From the NCBI GenBank assembly GCA_033782935.1, contig JAWQEG010000411.1:1423501-1487500 (forward strand): a DNA stretch of 64,000 nucleotides, in the 5' to 3' direction. Source of the stretch: Petrolisthes cinctipes (taxonomy: Eukaryota; Arthropoda; Malacostraca; Decapoda; Porcellanidae). A program made the position numbers and the translations under genes. The notes under the pieces are model-generated. The model saw nothing but the letters and a program-made list of their open reading frames with translations, ran no database searches and was not told where the DNA came from. This document shows positions 14,320 to 27,525 of the stretch, piece by piece (the first letter of the stretch is position 1; each line of letters starts with the position of its first letter).

Positions 14320-15333
14320 CATGTTTTTAGCCTATATTTTGAAAATATTCTAGGACTGTACAGATTGCTTCTGGGACCCCAAAATATTGAATTTTCGGGT
14401 GTTTTGAGCCTGAATTTGAGATATAAACGGGTACAGAAGATACATGCACATATTGACTTTGGGCACCAAAAATATCGATTTTCAGCATGTTTTGGGCCTG
14501 AATTTTGAAAATACTCTAACACGGACTAGGCATGTACAGATCGCTTCTGTGACCTCTAAATATCGAATTTTCGGTTGTTTTGGGACTGAATTTTAGATAT
14601 CGATTTTTTGGCACCTAAAATGTCGATTTTTAGCATGTTTTTAGCCTATATTTTGAAAATATTCTAGCACTGTGTAGGCATGTACAGATTGCTTCTGGGA
14701 CCCCAAAATATTGAATTTTCGGGTGTTTTGAGCCTGAATTTGAGATATAAACGGGTACAGAAGATACATGCACATATTGACTTTGGGCATCTAAAATATC
14801 GATTTTCAGCATGTTTTGGGCCTGTATTTTGAAAATACTCTAACACTGAGTAGGCATGTACAGATACCTTCTGGAACCTCTAAATATCGAATTTTCGGGT
14901 GTTTTGGGACTGAATTTGAGATATAAACGGGTACAGAAGATGCATGCACATATCGACTTTTGGGCACCTAAAAGATCGATTTTCAGTATGTTTTTGGCCT
15001 GTATTTTGAAAATACTCTAAAAAGGAGTAGGCATGTACAGATACCTTCTGTGACCTCTAAATATCGAATTTTCGGTTGTTTTGGGACTGAATTTTAGATA
15101 TCGATTTTTTGGCACCTAAAATGTCTATTTTTAGCATGTTTTTAGCCTATATTTTGAAAATATTCTAGCACTGTGTAGGCATGTACAGATTGCTTCTGGG
15201 ACCCCAAAATATTGATTTTTCGGGTGTTTTGAGCCTGAATTTGAGATATAAACGGGTACAGAAGTTACATTCACATATTGACTTTGGGCATCTAAAATAT
15301 CGATTTTCAGCATGTTTTGGGCCTGTATTTTGA
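14320..15333. repeat. Super-repeat beta, copy 1 (two HOR units)
   Basis: About 1.0 kb matching a segment 7,435 bp downstream, with shared states GGAACCTCTAAAT, TCTAAAA before GGAGTAGG, TTTTCGGTTG, TTGATTTTTCGGG and GAAGTTACAT. It includes a C2-head/B2-tail composite monomer near 14.85-15.03 kb. Confidence 0.75.
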
Positions 15334-15506
15334 AAATACTCTAACACTGAGTAGGCATGTACAGATTGCTTCTGGGACCCCCAAATATTGAATTTTCGGG
15401 TGTTTTGAGCCTGAATTTGAGATATAAACGGGTACTGAAGATGCATGCACATATCGACTTTTGTGCACCTAAAAGATCGATTTTCAGTATGTTTTGAGCA
15501 TGTATT

Positions 15507-16321
15507 TTGAAAATACTCTAACACGGAGTAGGCATGTACAGATCGCTTCTGGGACCCCTAAATATCGAATTTTCGGGTGTTTTGGGACTGAATTTGAGAT
15601 ATCGACTTTTTGGCACCTATAAGATCGATTTTTAGCATGTTTTTAGCCTATATTTTGAAAATATTCTAACACTGTACAGATTGCTTCTGGGACCCCAAAA
15701 TATTGAATTTTCGGGTGTTTTGAGCCTGAATTTGAGATATAAACGGGTACAGAAGATACATGCACATATTGACTTTGGGCACCAAAAATATCGATTTTCA
15801 GCATGTTTTGGGTCTGAATTTTGAAAATACTCTAACACGGAGTAGGCATGTACAGAACGCTTCTGGGACCCCAAAATATCGAATTTTCGGGTGTTTAGGG
15901 CCAGAATTTGAGATATAAACGGGTACAGAAGATGCATGCACATATCGACTTTTGGGCACCTAAAAGATCGATTTCCAGTATGTTTTTGGCTTGTGTTTTG
16001 AAAATACTCTAAAACGGAGTAGGCATGTACAGATACCTTCTGTGACCTCTAAATATCGAATTTTCGGTTGTTTTGGGACTGAATTTTAGATATCGATTTT
16101 TTGGCACCTAAAATGTCGATTTTTAGCATGTTTTTAGCCTATATTTTGAAAATATTCTATCTCTGTGTAGGCATGTACAGATTGCTTCTGGGACCCCAAA
16201 ATATTGAATTTTCGGGTGTTTTGAGCCTGAATTTGAGATATAAACGGGTACAGAAGATACATGTACATATTGACTTTGGGCATTTAAAATATCGATTTTC
16301 AGCATGTTTTGGGCCTGAATT
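15507..16321. repeat. 815-bp tandem duplication, copy 1
   Basis: I found no difference from copy 2 when reading the two side by side. Private states include GGCACCTATAAG (15616), GATTTCCAG, GGCTTGTGTTTTG, TCTAAAACGG and TTCTATCTCTG (15616 and 16156 recur at 16431 and 16971). Confidence 0.85.
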
Positions 16322-17186
16322 TTGAAAATACTCTAACACGGAGTAGGCATGTACAGATCGCTTCTGGGACCCCTAAATATCGAATTTTCGGGTGTTTTGG
16401 GACTGAATTTGAGATATCGACTTTTTGGCACCTATAAGATCGATTTTTAGCATGTTTTTAGCCTATATTTTGAAAATATTCTAACACTGTACAGATTGCT
16501 TCTGGGACCCCAAAATATTGAATTTTCGGGTGTTTTGAGCCTGAATTTGAGATATAAACGGGTACAGAAGATACATGCACATATTGACTTTGGGCACCAA
16601 AAATATCGATTTTCAGCATGTTTTGGGTCTGAATTTTGAAAATACTCTAACACGGAGTAGGCATGTACAGAACGCTTCTGGGACCCCAAAATATCGAATT
16701 TTCGGGTGTTTAGGGCCAGAATTTGAGATATAAACGGGTACAGAAGATGCATGCACATATCGACTTTTGGGCACCTAAAAGATCGATTTCCAGTATGTTT
16801 TTGGCTTGTGTTTTGAAAATACTCTAAAACGGAGTAGGCATGTACAGATACCTTCTGTGACCTCTAAATATCGAATTTTCGGTTGTTTTGGGACTGAATT
16901 TTAGATATCGATTTTTTGGCACCTAAAATGTCGATTTTTAGCATGTTTTTAGCCTATATTTTGAAAATATTCTATCTCTGTGTAGGCATGTACAGATTGC
17001 TTCTGGGACCCCAAAATATTGAATTTTCGGGTGTTTTGAGCCTGAATTTGAGATATAAACGGGTACAGAAGATACATGTACATATTGACTTTGGGCATTT
17101 AAAATATCGATTTTCAGCATGTTTTGGGCCTGAATTTTGAAAATACTCTAACACGGAGTAGGCATGTACAGATCGCTTCTGGGACC
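16322..17186. repeat. 815-bp tandem duplication, copy 2
   Basis: Matches copy 1 to about 17,186, where it reads CCCCAAAATTTCG and copy 1's continuation reads CCCCTAAATATCG. The shared stretch (about 865 bp) exceeds the 815-bp offset, as expected for a tandem duplication by unequal exchange. Confidence 0.85.
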
Positions 17187-18537
17187 CCAAAATTTCGAAT
17201 TTTCGGGTGTTTAGGGCCAGAATTTGAGATATAAACGGGTACAGAAGATGCATGCACATATCGACTTTTGGGCACCTAAAAGATCGATTTTCAGTATGTT
17301 TTTGGCCTGTATTTTGAAAATACTCTAACACGGAGTACAGATACCTTCTGGGACCTCTAAATATCGAATTTTCGAGTGTTTTGGGACTGAATTTGAGATA
17401 TCGATTTTTTAGCACCTAAAATGTCGATTTTTAGCATGTTTTTAGCCTATATTTTGAGAATATTCTAGCACTGTGTAGGCATGTACAGATTGCTTCTGGG
17501 ACCCCAAAATATTGAATTTTCGGGTGTTTTGAGCCTGAATTTGAGATATAAACGGGTACAGAAGATACATGCACATATTGACTTTGGGCATCTAAAATAT
17601 CGATTTTCAGCATGTTTTGGGGCTGTATTTTGAAAATACTCTAACACTGAGTAGGCATGTACAGATTGCTTCTGGGACCCCAAAATATTGAATTTTCGGG
17701 TGTTTTGAGCCTGAATTTGAGATATAAACGGGTACTGAAGATGCATGCACATATCGACTTTTGTGCACCTAAAAGATCGATTTTCAGTATGTTTTGAGCA
17801 TGTATTTTGAAAATACTCTAACACGGAGTAGGCATGTACAGATCGCTTCTGGGACCCCTAAATATCGAATTTTCGGGTGTTTTGGGACTGAATTTGATAT
17901 ATCGATTTTTTAGCACCTAAAATGTCGATTTTTAGCATGTTTTTAGCCTATATTTTGTAAATATTCTAGCACTGTGAAGGCATGTACAGATTGCTTCTGG
18001 GACCCCAAAATATTGAATTTTCGGGTGTTTTGAGCCTGAATTTGAGATATAAACGGGTACAGAAGATACATGCACATATTGACTTTGGGCATTTAAAATA
18101 TCGATTTTCAGCATGTTTTGGGCCTGAATTTTGAAAATACTCTAACACGGAGTAGGCATGTACAGATCGCTTCTGGGACCCCAAAATTTCGAATTTTCGG
18201 GTGTTTAGGTCCAGAAATTGAGATATAAACGGGTACAGAAGATGCATGCACATATCGACTTTTGGGCACCTAAAAGATCGATTTTCAGTATGTTTTTGGC
18301 CTGTATTTTGAAAATACTCTAACACGGAGTACAGATACCTTCTGGGACCTCTAAATATCGAACTTTCGGGTGTTTTGGGACTGAATTTGAGATATCGATT
18401 TTTTAGCACCTAAAATGTCGATTTTTAGCATGTTTTTAGCCTATATTTTGAAAATATTCTAGCACTGTGTAGGCATGTACAGATTGCTTCTGGGACCCCA
18501 AAATATTGAATTTTCGGGTGTTTTGAGCCTGAATTTG

Positions 18538-20203
18538 AGATATAAACGGGTACAGAAGATGCATGTACATATCGACTTTTGGGCACCTAAAAGATCGATT
18601 TTCAGTATGTTTATGGCCTGTATTTTGAAAATACTCTAACACGGAGTAGGCATGTACAGATACCTTCTGGGACCTCTAAATATCGAATTTTCGGGTGTTT
18701 TGGGACTGAATTTGAGATATCGATTTTTTGGCACCTAAAATGTCGATTTTTAGCATGTTTTTAGCCTATATTATGTAAATATTCTAGCACTGTGTAGGCA
18801 TGTACAGATTGCTTCTGGGATCCCAAAATATTGAATTTTCGGGTGTTTTGAGCCTGAATTTGAGATATAAACGGGTACAGAAGATACATGCACATATTGA
18901 CTTTGGGCATCTAAAATATCGATTTTCAGCATGTTTTGGGCCTGTATTCTGAAAATACTCTAACACTGAGTAGGCATGTACAGATTGCTTCTGGGACCCC
19001 AAAATATTGAATTTTCGGGTGTTTTGAGCCTGAATTTGAGATATAAACGGGTACTGAAGATGCATGCAAATATCGACTTTTGTGCACCTAAAAGATCGAT
19101 TTTCAGTATGTTTTGAGCATGTATTTTGAAAATACTCTAACACGGAGTAGGCATGTACAGATCGCTTCTGGGACCCCTAAATATCGAATTTTCGGGTGTT
19201 TTGGGACTGAATTTGAGATATCGACTTTTTGGCACCCAAAAGATCGATTTTTAGCATGTTTTTAGCCTATATTTTGAAAATATTCTAGCACTGAGTAGGC
19301 ATGTACAGATTGCTTCTGGGACCCCAAAATATTGAATTTTCGGGTGTTTTGAGCCTGAATTTGAGATATAAACGCGTACAGAAGATACATGCACATACTG
19401 ACTTTGGGCACCAAAAATATCGATTTTCAGCATGTTTTGGGTCTGAATTTTGAAAATACTCTAACACAGAGTAGGCATGTACAGATCGCTTCTGGGACCC
19501 CAAAATATCGAATTTTCGGGTGTTTAGGGCCAGAATTTAAGATATAAACGGGTACAGAAGATGCATGCACATATCGACTTTTGTGCACCTAAAAGATCGA
19601 TTTTCAGTATGTTCTTGGCCTGTATTTTGAAAATACTCTAACACAGAGTAGGCATGTACCTTCTGAGACCTCTAAATATCGAATTTTCGGGTGTTTTGGG
19701 ACTGAATTTGAGATATCGATTTTTTGGCACCTAAAATGTCGATTTTTAGCATGTTTTTAGCCTATATTTTGAAAATATTCTAGCACTGAGTAGGCATGTA
19801 CAGATTGCTTCTGGGACCCCAAAATATTGAATTTTCGGGTGTTTTGAGCCTGAATTTGAGATATAAACGGGTACAGAAGATACATGCACATATTGACTTT
19901 GGGCATCTAAAATATCGATTTTCAGCATGTTTTGGGCCTGTATTTTGAAAATACTCTAACACTGAGTAGGCATGTACAGATTGCTTCTGGGACCCCAAAA
20001 TATTGAATTTTCTGGTGTTTTGAGCCTGAATTTAAGATATAAACGGGTACTAAAGATGCATGCACATATCGACTTTTGTGCACCTAAAAGATCGATTTTC
20101 AGTATGTTTTGAGCATGTATTTTGAAAATACTCTAACACGGACTAGGCATGTACAGATACCTTCTGGGACCTCTAAATATCGAATTTTCGGGTGTTTTGG
20201 GAC
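18538..20203. repeat. Super-repeat gamma, copy 2
   Basis: Carries the same ordered variants as copy 1. After about 20,203 (GGGACAGAATTTG) it gains a 177-bp B2 monomer that copy 1 lacks, so the offset rises from 6,433 to 6,610 bp beyond this point. Confidence 0.8.
19648..19789 (+). repeat. C2 with 6-bp head deletion, copy 4 of 6
   Basis: Same deletion, 6,433 bp after copy 3, within the duplicated 12.1-13.8 / 18.5-20.2 kb block. Confidence 0.85.
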
Positions 20204-22055
20204 AGAATTTGAGATATAAACGGGTACAGAAGATGCATGCACATATCGACTTTTGGGCACTTAAAAGATCGATTTTCAGTATGTTTTTGGCCTGTATTTT
20301 GAAAATACTCTAACACGGAGTAGGCATGTACAGATACCTTCTGGGACCTCTAAATATCGAATTTTCGGGTGTTTTGGGACTGAATTTGAGATATCGATTT
20401 TTTGGCACCTAAAATGTCGATTTTCAGCATGTTTTGGGCCTGTATTTTGAAAATACTCTAACACTGAGTAGGCATGTACAGATTGCTTCTGGGACCCCAA
20501 AATATTGAATTTTCTTGTGTTTTGAGCCTGAATTTTAGATATAAACGGATACTGAAGATGTATGCACATATCGACTTTTGTGCACCTAAAAGATCGATTT
20601 TCAGTATGTTTTGAGCATGTATTTTGAAAATACTCTAACACGGAGTAGGCATGAACAGATCGCTTCTGGGACCCCTAAATATCGAATTTTCGGGTATTTT
20701 GGGACTGAATTTGAGATATCGACTTTTTGGCACCTAAAAGATCGATTTTTAGCATGTTTTTTGCCTATATTTTGAAAATATTCTAGCACTGAGTAGGCAT
20801 GTACAGATTGCTTCTGGGACCCCAAAATATTGAATTTTCGGGTGTTTTGAGCCTGAATTTGAGATATAAACGGGTACAGAAGATACATGCACATACTGAC
20901 TTTGGGCACCAAAAATATCGATTTTCAGCATGTTTTGGGCCTGAATTTTGAAAATACTCTAACACGGAGTAGGCATGTACAGATCGCTTCTGGGACCCCA
21001 AAATATCGAATTTTCGGGTGTTTAGGGCCAGAATTTGAGATATAGACGGGTACAGAAGATGCATGCACATATCGACTTTTGGGCACCTAAAAGATCGATT
21101 TTCAGTATGTTTTTGGCCTGTATTTTGAAAATACTTTAACACGGAGTAGGCATGTACAGATACCTTCTGGGACCTCTAAATATCGAATTTTCGGGTGTTT
21201 TGGGACTGAATTTGAGATATCGATTTTTTGGCACCTAAAATGTCGATTTTTAGCATGTTTTTAGCCTATATTTTGAAAATATTCTAGCACTGTGTAGGCA
21301 TGTACAGATTGCTTCTGGGACCCCAAAATATTGAATTTTCGGGTGTTTTGAGCCTGAATTTGAGATATAAACGGGTACAGAAGATACATGCACACATTGA
21401 CTTTGGGCATGTAAAATATCGATTTTCAGCATGTTTTGGGCCTGTATTTTGAAAATACTCTAACACTGAGTAGGCATGTACAGATTGCTTCTGGGACCCC
21501 AAAATATTGAATTTTCGGGTGTTTTGAGCCTGAATTTGAGATATAAACGGGTACTGAAGATGCATGCACATATCGACTTTTGTGCACCTAAAAGATCGAT
21601 TTTCAGTATGTTTTGAGCATGTATTTTGAAAATACTCTAACACGGAGTAGGCATGTACAGATCGCTTCTGGGAACCCTAAATATCGAATTTTCGGGTGTT
21701 TTGGGACTGAATTTGAGATATCGACTTTTTGGCACCTAAAAGATCGATTTTTAGCATGTTTTTAGCCTATATTTTGAAAATGTTCTAGCACTGTACAGAT
21801 TGCTTCTGGGACCCCAAAATATTGAATTTTCGGGTGTTTTGAGCCTGAATTTGAGATATAAACGGGTACAGAAGATACATGCACATATTGACTTTGGGCA
21901 CCAAAAATATCGATTTTCAGCATGTTTTGGGCCTGAATTTTGAAAATACTCTAACACGGACTAGGCATGTACAGATCGCTTCTGTGACCTCTAAATATCG
22001 AATTTTCGGTTGTTTTGGGACTGAATTTTAGATATCGATTTTTTGGCACCTAAAA
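20204..22055. repeat. Super-repeat alpha, copy 2
   Basis: Matches copy 1 at an offset of 13,701 bp and copy 3 at 8,605 bp. It carries the full ordered set of alpha variants and also ends in the GGACTAGG and TTTTCGGTTG states shared with copy 3. Confidence 0.8.
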
Positions 22056-22768
22056 TGTCGATTTTTAGCATGTTTTTAGCCTATATTTTGAAAATATTCT
22101 AGCACTGTGTAGGCATGTACAGATTGCTTCTGGGACCCCAAAATATTGAATTTTCGGGTGTTTTGAGCCTGAATTTGAGATATAAACGGGTACAGAAGAT
22201 ACATGCACATATTGACTTTGGGCATCTAAAATATCGATTTTCAGCATGTTTTGGGTCTGTATTTTGAAAATACTCTAACACTGAGTAGGCATGTACAGAT
22301 ACCTTCTGGAACCTCTAAATATCGAATTTTCGGGTGTTTTGGGACTGAATTTGAGATATAAACGGGTACAGAAGATGCATGCACATATCGACTTTTGGGC
22401 ACCTAAAAGATCGATTTTCAGTATGTTTTTGGCCTGTATTTTGAAAATACTCTAAAACGGAGTAGGCATGTACAGATACCTTCTGTGACCTCTAAATATC
22501 GAATTTTCGGTTGTTTTGGGACTGAATTTTAGATATCGATTTTTTGGCACCTAAAATGTCGATTTTTAGCATGTTTCTAGCCTATATTTTGAAAATATTC
22601 TAGCACTGTGTAGGCATGTACAGATTGCTTCTGGGACCCCAAAATATTGATTTTTCGGGTGTTTTGAGCCTGAATTTGAGATATAAACGGGTACAGAAGT
22701 TACATGCACATATTGACTTTGGGCATCTAAAATATCGATTTTCAGCATGTTTTGGGCCTGAATTTTGA
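21755..22768. repeat. Super-repeat beta, copy 2
   Basis: Carries the same variants as copy 1 in the same order. The match ends at about 22,768, where copy 1 has GGCCTGTATTTTG and this copy GGCCTGAATTTTG. Its first part overlaps the end of alpha copy 2. Confidence 0.75.
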
Positions 22769-24205
22769 AAATACTCTAACACGGAGTAGGCATGTACAGA
22801 TCGCTTCTGGGACCCCAAAATTTCGAATTTTCGGGTGTTTAGGGCCAGAAATTGAGATATAAACGGGTACAGAAGATGCATGCACATATCGACTTTTGGG
22901 CACCTAAAAGATCGATTTTCAGTATGTTTTTGGCCTGTATTTTGAAAATACTCTAACACGGAATACAGATACCTTCTGGGACCTCTAAATATCGAATTTT
23001 CGGGTGTTTTGGGACTGAATTTGAGATATCGATTTTTTAGCACCTAAAATGTCGATTTTTAGCATGTTTTTAGCCTATATTTTGAAAATATTCTAGCACT
23101 GTGTAGGCATGTACAGATTGCTTCTGGGACCCCAAATTATTGAATTTTCGGGTGTTTTGAGCCTGAATTTGAGATATAAACGGGTACAGAAGATACATGC
23201 ACATATTGACTTTGGGCATCTAAAATATCGATTTTCAGCATGTTTTGGGGCTGTATTTTGAAAATACTCTAACACGGAGTAGGCATGTACAGATCGCTTC
23301 TGGGACCTCAAAATATCGAATTTTCGGGTGTTTAGGCCAGAATTTGAGATATAAACGGGTACAGAAGATGCATGCACATATCGACTTTTGGGCACCTAAA
23401 AGATCGATTTTCAGTATGTTTTTGGCCTGTATTTTGAAAATACTCTAACACGGAGTACAGATACCTTCTGGGACCTCTAAATATCGAATTTTCGGGTGTT
23501 TTGGGACTAAATTTGAGATATCGATTTTTTGGCACCTAAAATGTCGATTTTTAGCATGTTTTTAGCCTATATTTTGAAAATATTCTAGCACTTTGTAGGC
23601 ATGTATAGATTGCTTCTGGGACCCCAAAATATTGAATTTTCGGGTGTTTTGAGCTTGAATTTGAGATATAAACGGGTACAGAAGATACATGCACATATTG
23701 ACTTTGGGCATCTAAAATATCGATTTTCAGCATGTTTTGGGCCTGTATTTTGAAAATACTTTAACACTGAGTAGGCATGTACAGATTGCTTCTGGGACCC
23801 CAAAATATTGAATTTTCGGGTGTTTTGAGCCTGAATTTGAGATATAAACGGGTACTGAAGATGCATGCACATATCGACTTTTGTGCACCTAAAAGATCGA
23901 TTTTCAGTATGTTTTGAGCATGTATTTTGAAAATACTCTAACACGTAGTAGGCATGTACAGATCGCTTCTGGGACCCCTAAATATCGAATTTTCGGGTGT
24001 TTTGGGACTGAATTTGAGATTTCGACTTTTTAGCACCTAAAAGATCGATTTTTAGCATGTTTTTAGCCTATATTTTGAAAATATTCTAGCACTGAGTAGG
24101 CATGTACAGATTGCTTCTGGGACCCCAAAATATTGAATTTTCGGGTGTTTTGAGCCTGAATTTGAGATGTAAACGGGTACAGAAGATACATGCACATATT
24201 GACTT
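22733..24205. repeat. 2,979-bp-offset duplication, copy 1
   Basis: Shared with copy 2: GTTTAGGCCAG (two G lost), GGGACCTCAAAATATC, CACTTTGTAGG, GAGCTTGAATTTG, ACACGTAGTAGG, CTTTTTAGCACC and GAGATGTAAACGG. There are a few private changes, such as CCCCAAATTATTG and GTATAGATTG. Confidence 0.78.
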
Positions 24206-25711
24206 TGGGCATCTAAAATATCGATTTTCAGCATGTTTTGGGCCTGTATTTTGAAAATACTCTAACACTGAGTAGGCATGTACAGATTGATTCTGGGACC
24301 CCCAAATATTGAATTTTCGGGTGTTTTGAGCCTGAATTTGAGATATAAACGGGTACTGAAGATGCATGCACATATCGACTTTTGTGCACCTAAAAGATCG
24401 ATTTTCAGTATGTTTTGAGCATGTATTTTGAAAATACTCTAACACGGAGTAGGCATGTACAGATCGCTTCTGGGACCCCTAAATATCGAATTTTCGGGTG
24501 TTTTGGGACTGAATTTGAGATATCGACTTTTTGGCACCTAAAAGATCGATTTTTAGCATGTTTTTAGCCTATATTTTGAAAATATTCTAACACTGTACAG
24601 ATTGCTTCTGGGACCCCAAAATATTGAATTTTCGGGTGTTTTGAGCCTGAATTTGAGATATAAACGGGTACAGAAGATACATGCACATATTGACTTTGGG
24701 CACCAAAAATATCGATTTTCAGCATGTTTTGGGTCTGAATTTTGAAAATACTCTAACACGGAGTAGGCATGTACAGAACGCTTCTGGGACCCCAAAATAT
24801 CGAATTTTCGGGTGTTTAGGGCCAGAATTTGAGATATAAACGGGTACAGATGATGCATGCACATATCGACTTTTGGGCACCTAAAAGATCGATTTTCAGT
24901 ATGTTTTTGGCCTGTATTTTGAAAATACTCTAACACGGAGTAGGCATGTACAGATACCTTCTGGGACCTCTAAATATCGAATTTTCGGTTGTTTTGGGAC
25001 TGAATTTTAGATATCGATTTTTTGGCACCTAAAATGTCGATTTTTAGCATGTTTTTAGCCTATATTTTGAAAATATTCTAGCTCTGTGTAGGCATGTACA
25101 GATTGCTTCTGGGACCCCAAAATATTGAATTTTCGGGTGTTTTGAGCCTGAATTTGAGATATAAACGGGTACAGAAGATACATGTACATATTGACTTTGG
25201 GCATTTAAAATATCGATTTTCAGCATGTTTTGGGCCTGAATTTTGAAAATACTCTAACACGGAGTAGGCATGTACAGATCGCTTCTGGGACCCCAAAATT
25301 TCGAATTTTCGGGTGTTTAGGGCCAGAAATTGAGATATATACGGGTACAGAAGATGCATGCACATATCGACTTTTGGGCACCTAAAAGATCGATTTTCAG
25401 TATGTTTTGAGCATGTATTTTGAAAATACTCTAACACGGAGTAGGCATGTACAGATCGCTTCTGGGAACCCTAAATATCGAATTTTCGGGTGTTTTGGGA
25501 CTGAATTTGATATATCGATTTTTTAGCACCTAAAATGTCGATTTTTAGCATGTTTTTAGCCTATATTTTGAAAATATTCTAGCACTGTGAAGGCATGTAC
25601 AGATTGCTTCTGGGACCCCAAAATATTGAATTTTCGGGTGTTTTGAGCCTGAATTTGAGATATAAACGGGTACAGAAGATACATGCACATATTGACTTTG
25701 GGCATTTAAAA

Positions 25712-27184
25712 TATCGATTTTCAGCATGTTTTGGGCCTGAATTTTGAAAATACTCTAACACGGAGTAGGCATGTACAGATCGCTTCTGGGACCCCAAAAT
25801 TTCGAATTTTCGGGTGTTTAGGGCCAGAAATTGAGATATAAACGGGTACAGAAGATGCATGCACATATCGACTTTTGGGCACCTAAAAGATCGATTTTCA
25901 GTATGTTTTTGGCCTGTATTTTGAAAATACTCTAACACGGAGTACAGATACCTTCTGGGACCTCTAAATATCGAATTTTCGGGTGTTTTGGGACTGAATT
26001 TGAGATATCGATTTTTTAGCACCTAAAATGTCGATTTTGAGCATGTTTTTAGCCTATATTTTGAAAATATTCTAGCACTGTGTAGGCATGTACAGATTGC
26101 TTCTGGGACCCCAAAATATTGAATTTTCGGGTGTTTTGAGCCTGAATTTGAGATATAAACGGGTACAGAAGATACATGCACATATTGACTTTGGGCATCT
26201 AAAATATCGATTTTCAGCATGTTTTGGGGTTGTATTTTGAAAATACTCTAACACGGAGTAGGCATGTACAGATCGCTTCTGGGACCTCAAAATATCGAAT
26301 TTTCGGGTGTTTAGGCCAGAATTTGAGATATAAACGGGTACAGAAGATGCATGCACATATCGACTTTTGGGCACCTAAAAGATCGATTTTCAGTATGTTT
26401 TTGGCCTGTATTTTGAAAATACTCTAACACGGAGTACAGATACCTTCTGGGACCTCTAAATATCGAATTTTCGGGTGTTTTGGGACTAAATTTGAGATAT
26501 CGATTTTTTGGCACCTAAAATGTCGATTTTTAGCATGTTTTTAGCCTATATTTTGAAAATATTCTAGCACTTTGTAGGCATGTACAGATTGCTTCTGGGA
26601 CACCAAAATATTGAATTTTCGGGTGTTTTGAGCTTGAATTTGAGATATAAACGGGTACAGAAGATACATGCACATATTGACTTTGGGCATCTAAAATATC
26701 GATTTTCAGCATGTTTTGGGCCTGTATTTTGAAAATACTTTAACACTGAGTAGGCATGTACAGATTGCTTCTGGGACCCCAAAATATTGAATTTTCGGGT
26801 GTTTTGAGCCTGAATTTGAGATATAAACGGGTACTGAAGATGCATGCACATATCGACTTTTGTGCACCTAAAAGATCGATTTTCAGTATGTTTTGAGCAT
26901 GTATTTTGAAAATACTCTAACACGTAGTAGGCATGTACAGATCGCTTCTGGGACCCCTAAATATCGAATTTTCGGGTGTTTTGGGACTGAATTTGAGATA
27001 TCGACTTTTTAGCACCTAAAAGATCGATTTTTAGCATGTTTTTAGCCTATATTTTGAAAATATTCTAGCACTGAGTAGGCATGTACAGATTGCTTCTGGG
27101 ACCCCAAAATATTGAATTTTCGGGTGTTTTGAGCCTGAATTTGAGATGTAAACGGGTACAGAAGATACATGCACATATTGACTT
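25712..27184. repeat. 2,979-bp-offset duplication, copy 2
   Basis: Matches copy 1 until about 27,184, where it switches from A1 (GCATCTAAAA) to A2 (GCACCAAAA). Private changes include GGGACACCAAAA near 26,600 and GGGGTTGTATT near 26,226. Confidence 0.78.
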
Positions 27185-27525
27185 TGGGCACCAAAAATAT
27201 CGATTTTCAGCATGTTTTGGGCCTGAATTTTGAAAATACTCTAACACGGAGTAGGCATGTACAGATCGCTTCTGGGACCCCAAAATATCGAATTTTCGGG
27301 TGTTTAGGGCCAGAATTTGAGATATAAACGGGTACTGAAGATGCATGCACATATCGACTTTTGTGCACCTAAAAGATCGATTTTCAGTATGTTTTGAGCA
27401 TGTATTTTGAAAATACTCTAACACGTAGTAGGCATGTACAGATCGCTTCTGGGACCCCTAAATATCGAATTTTCGGGTGTTTTGGGACTGAATTTGAGAT
27501 ATCGACTTTTTGGCACCTAAAAGAT

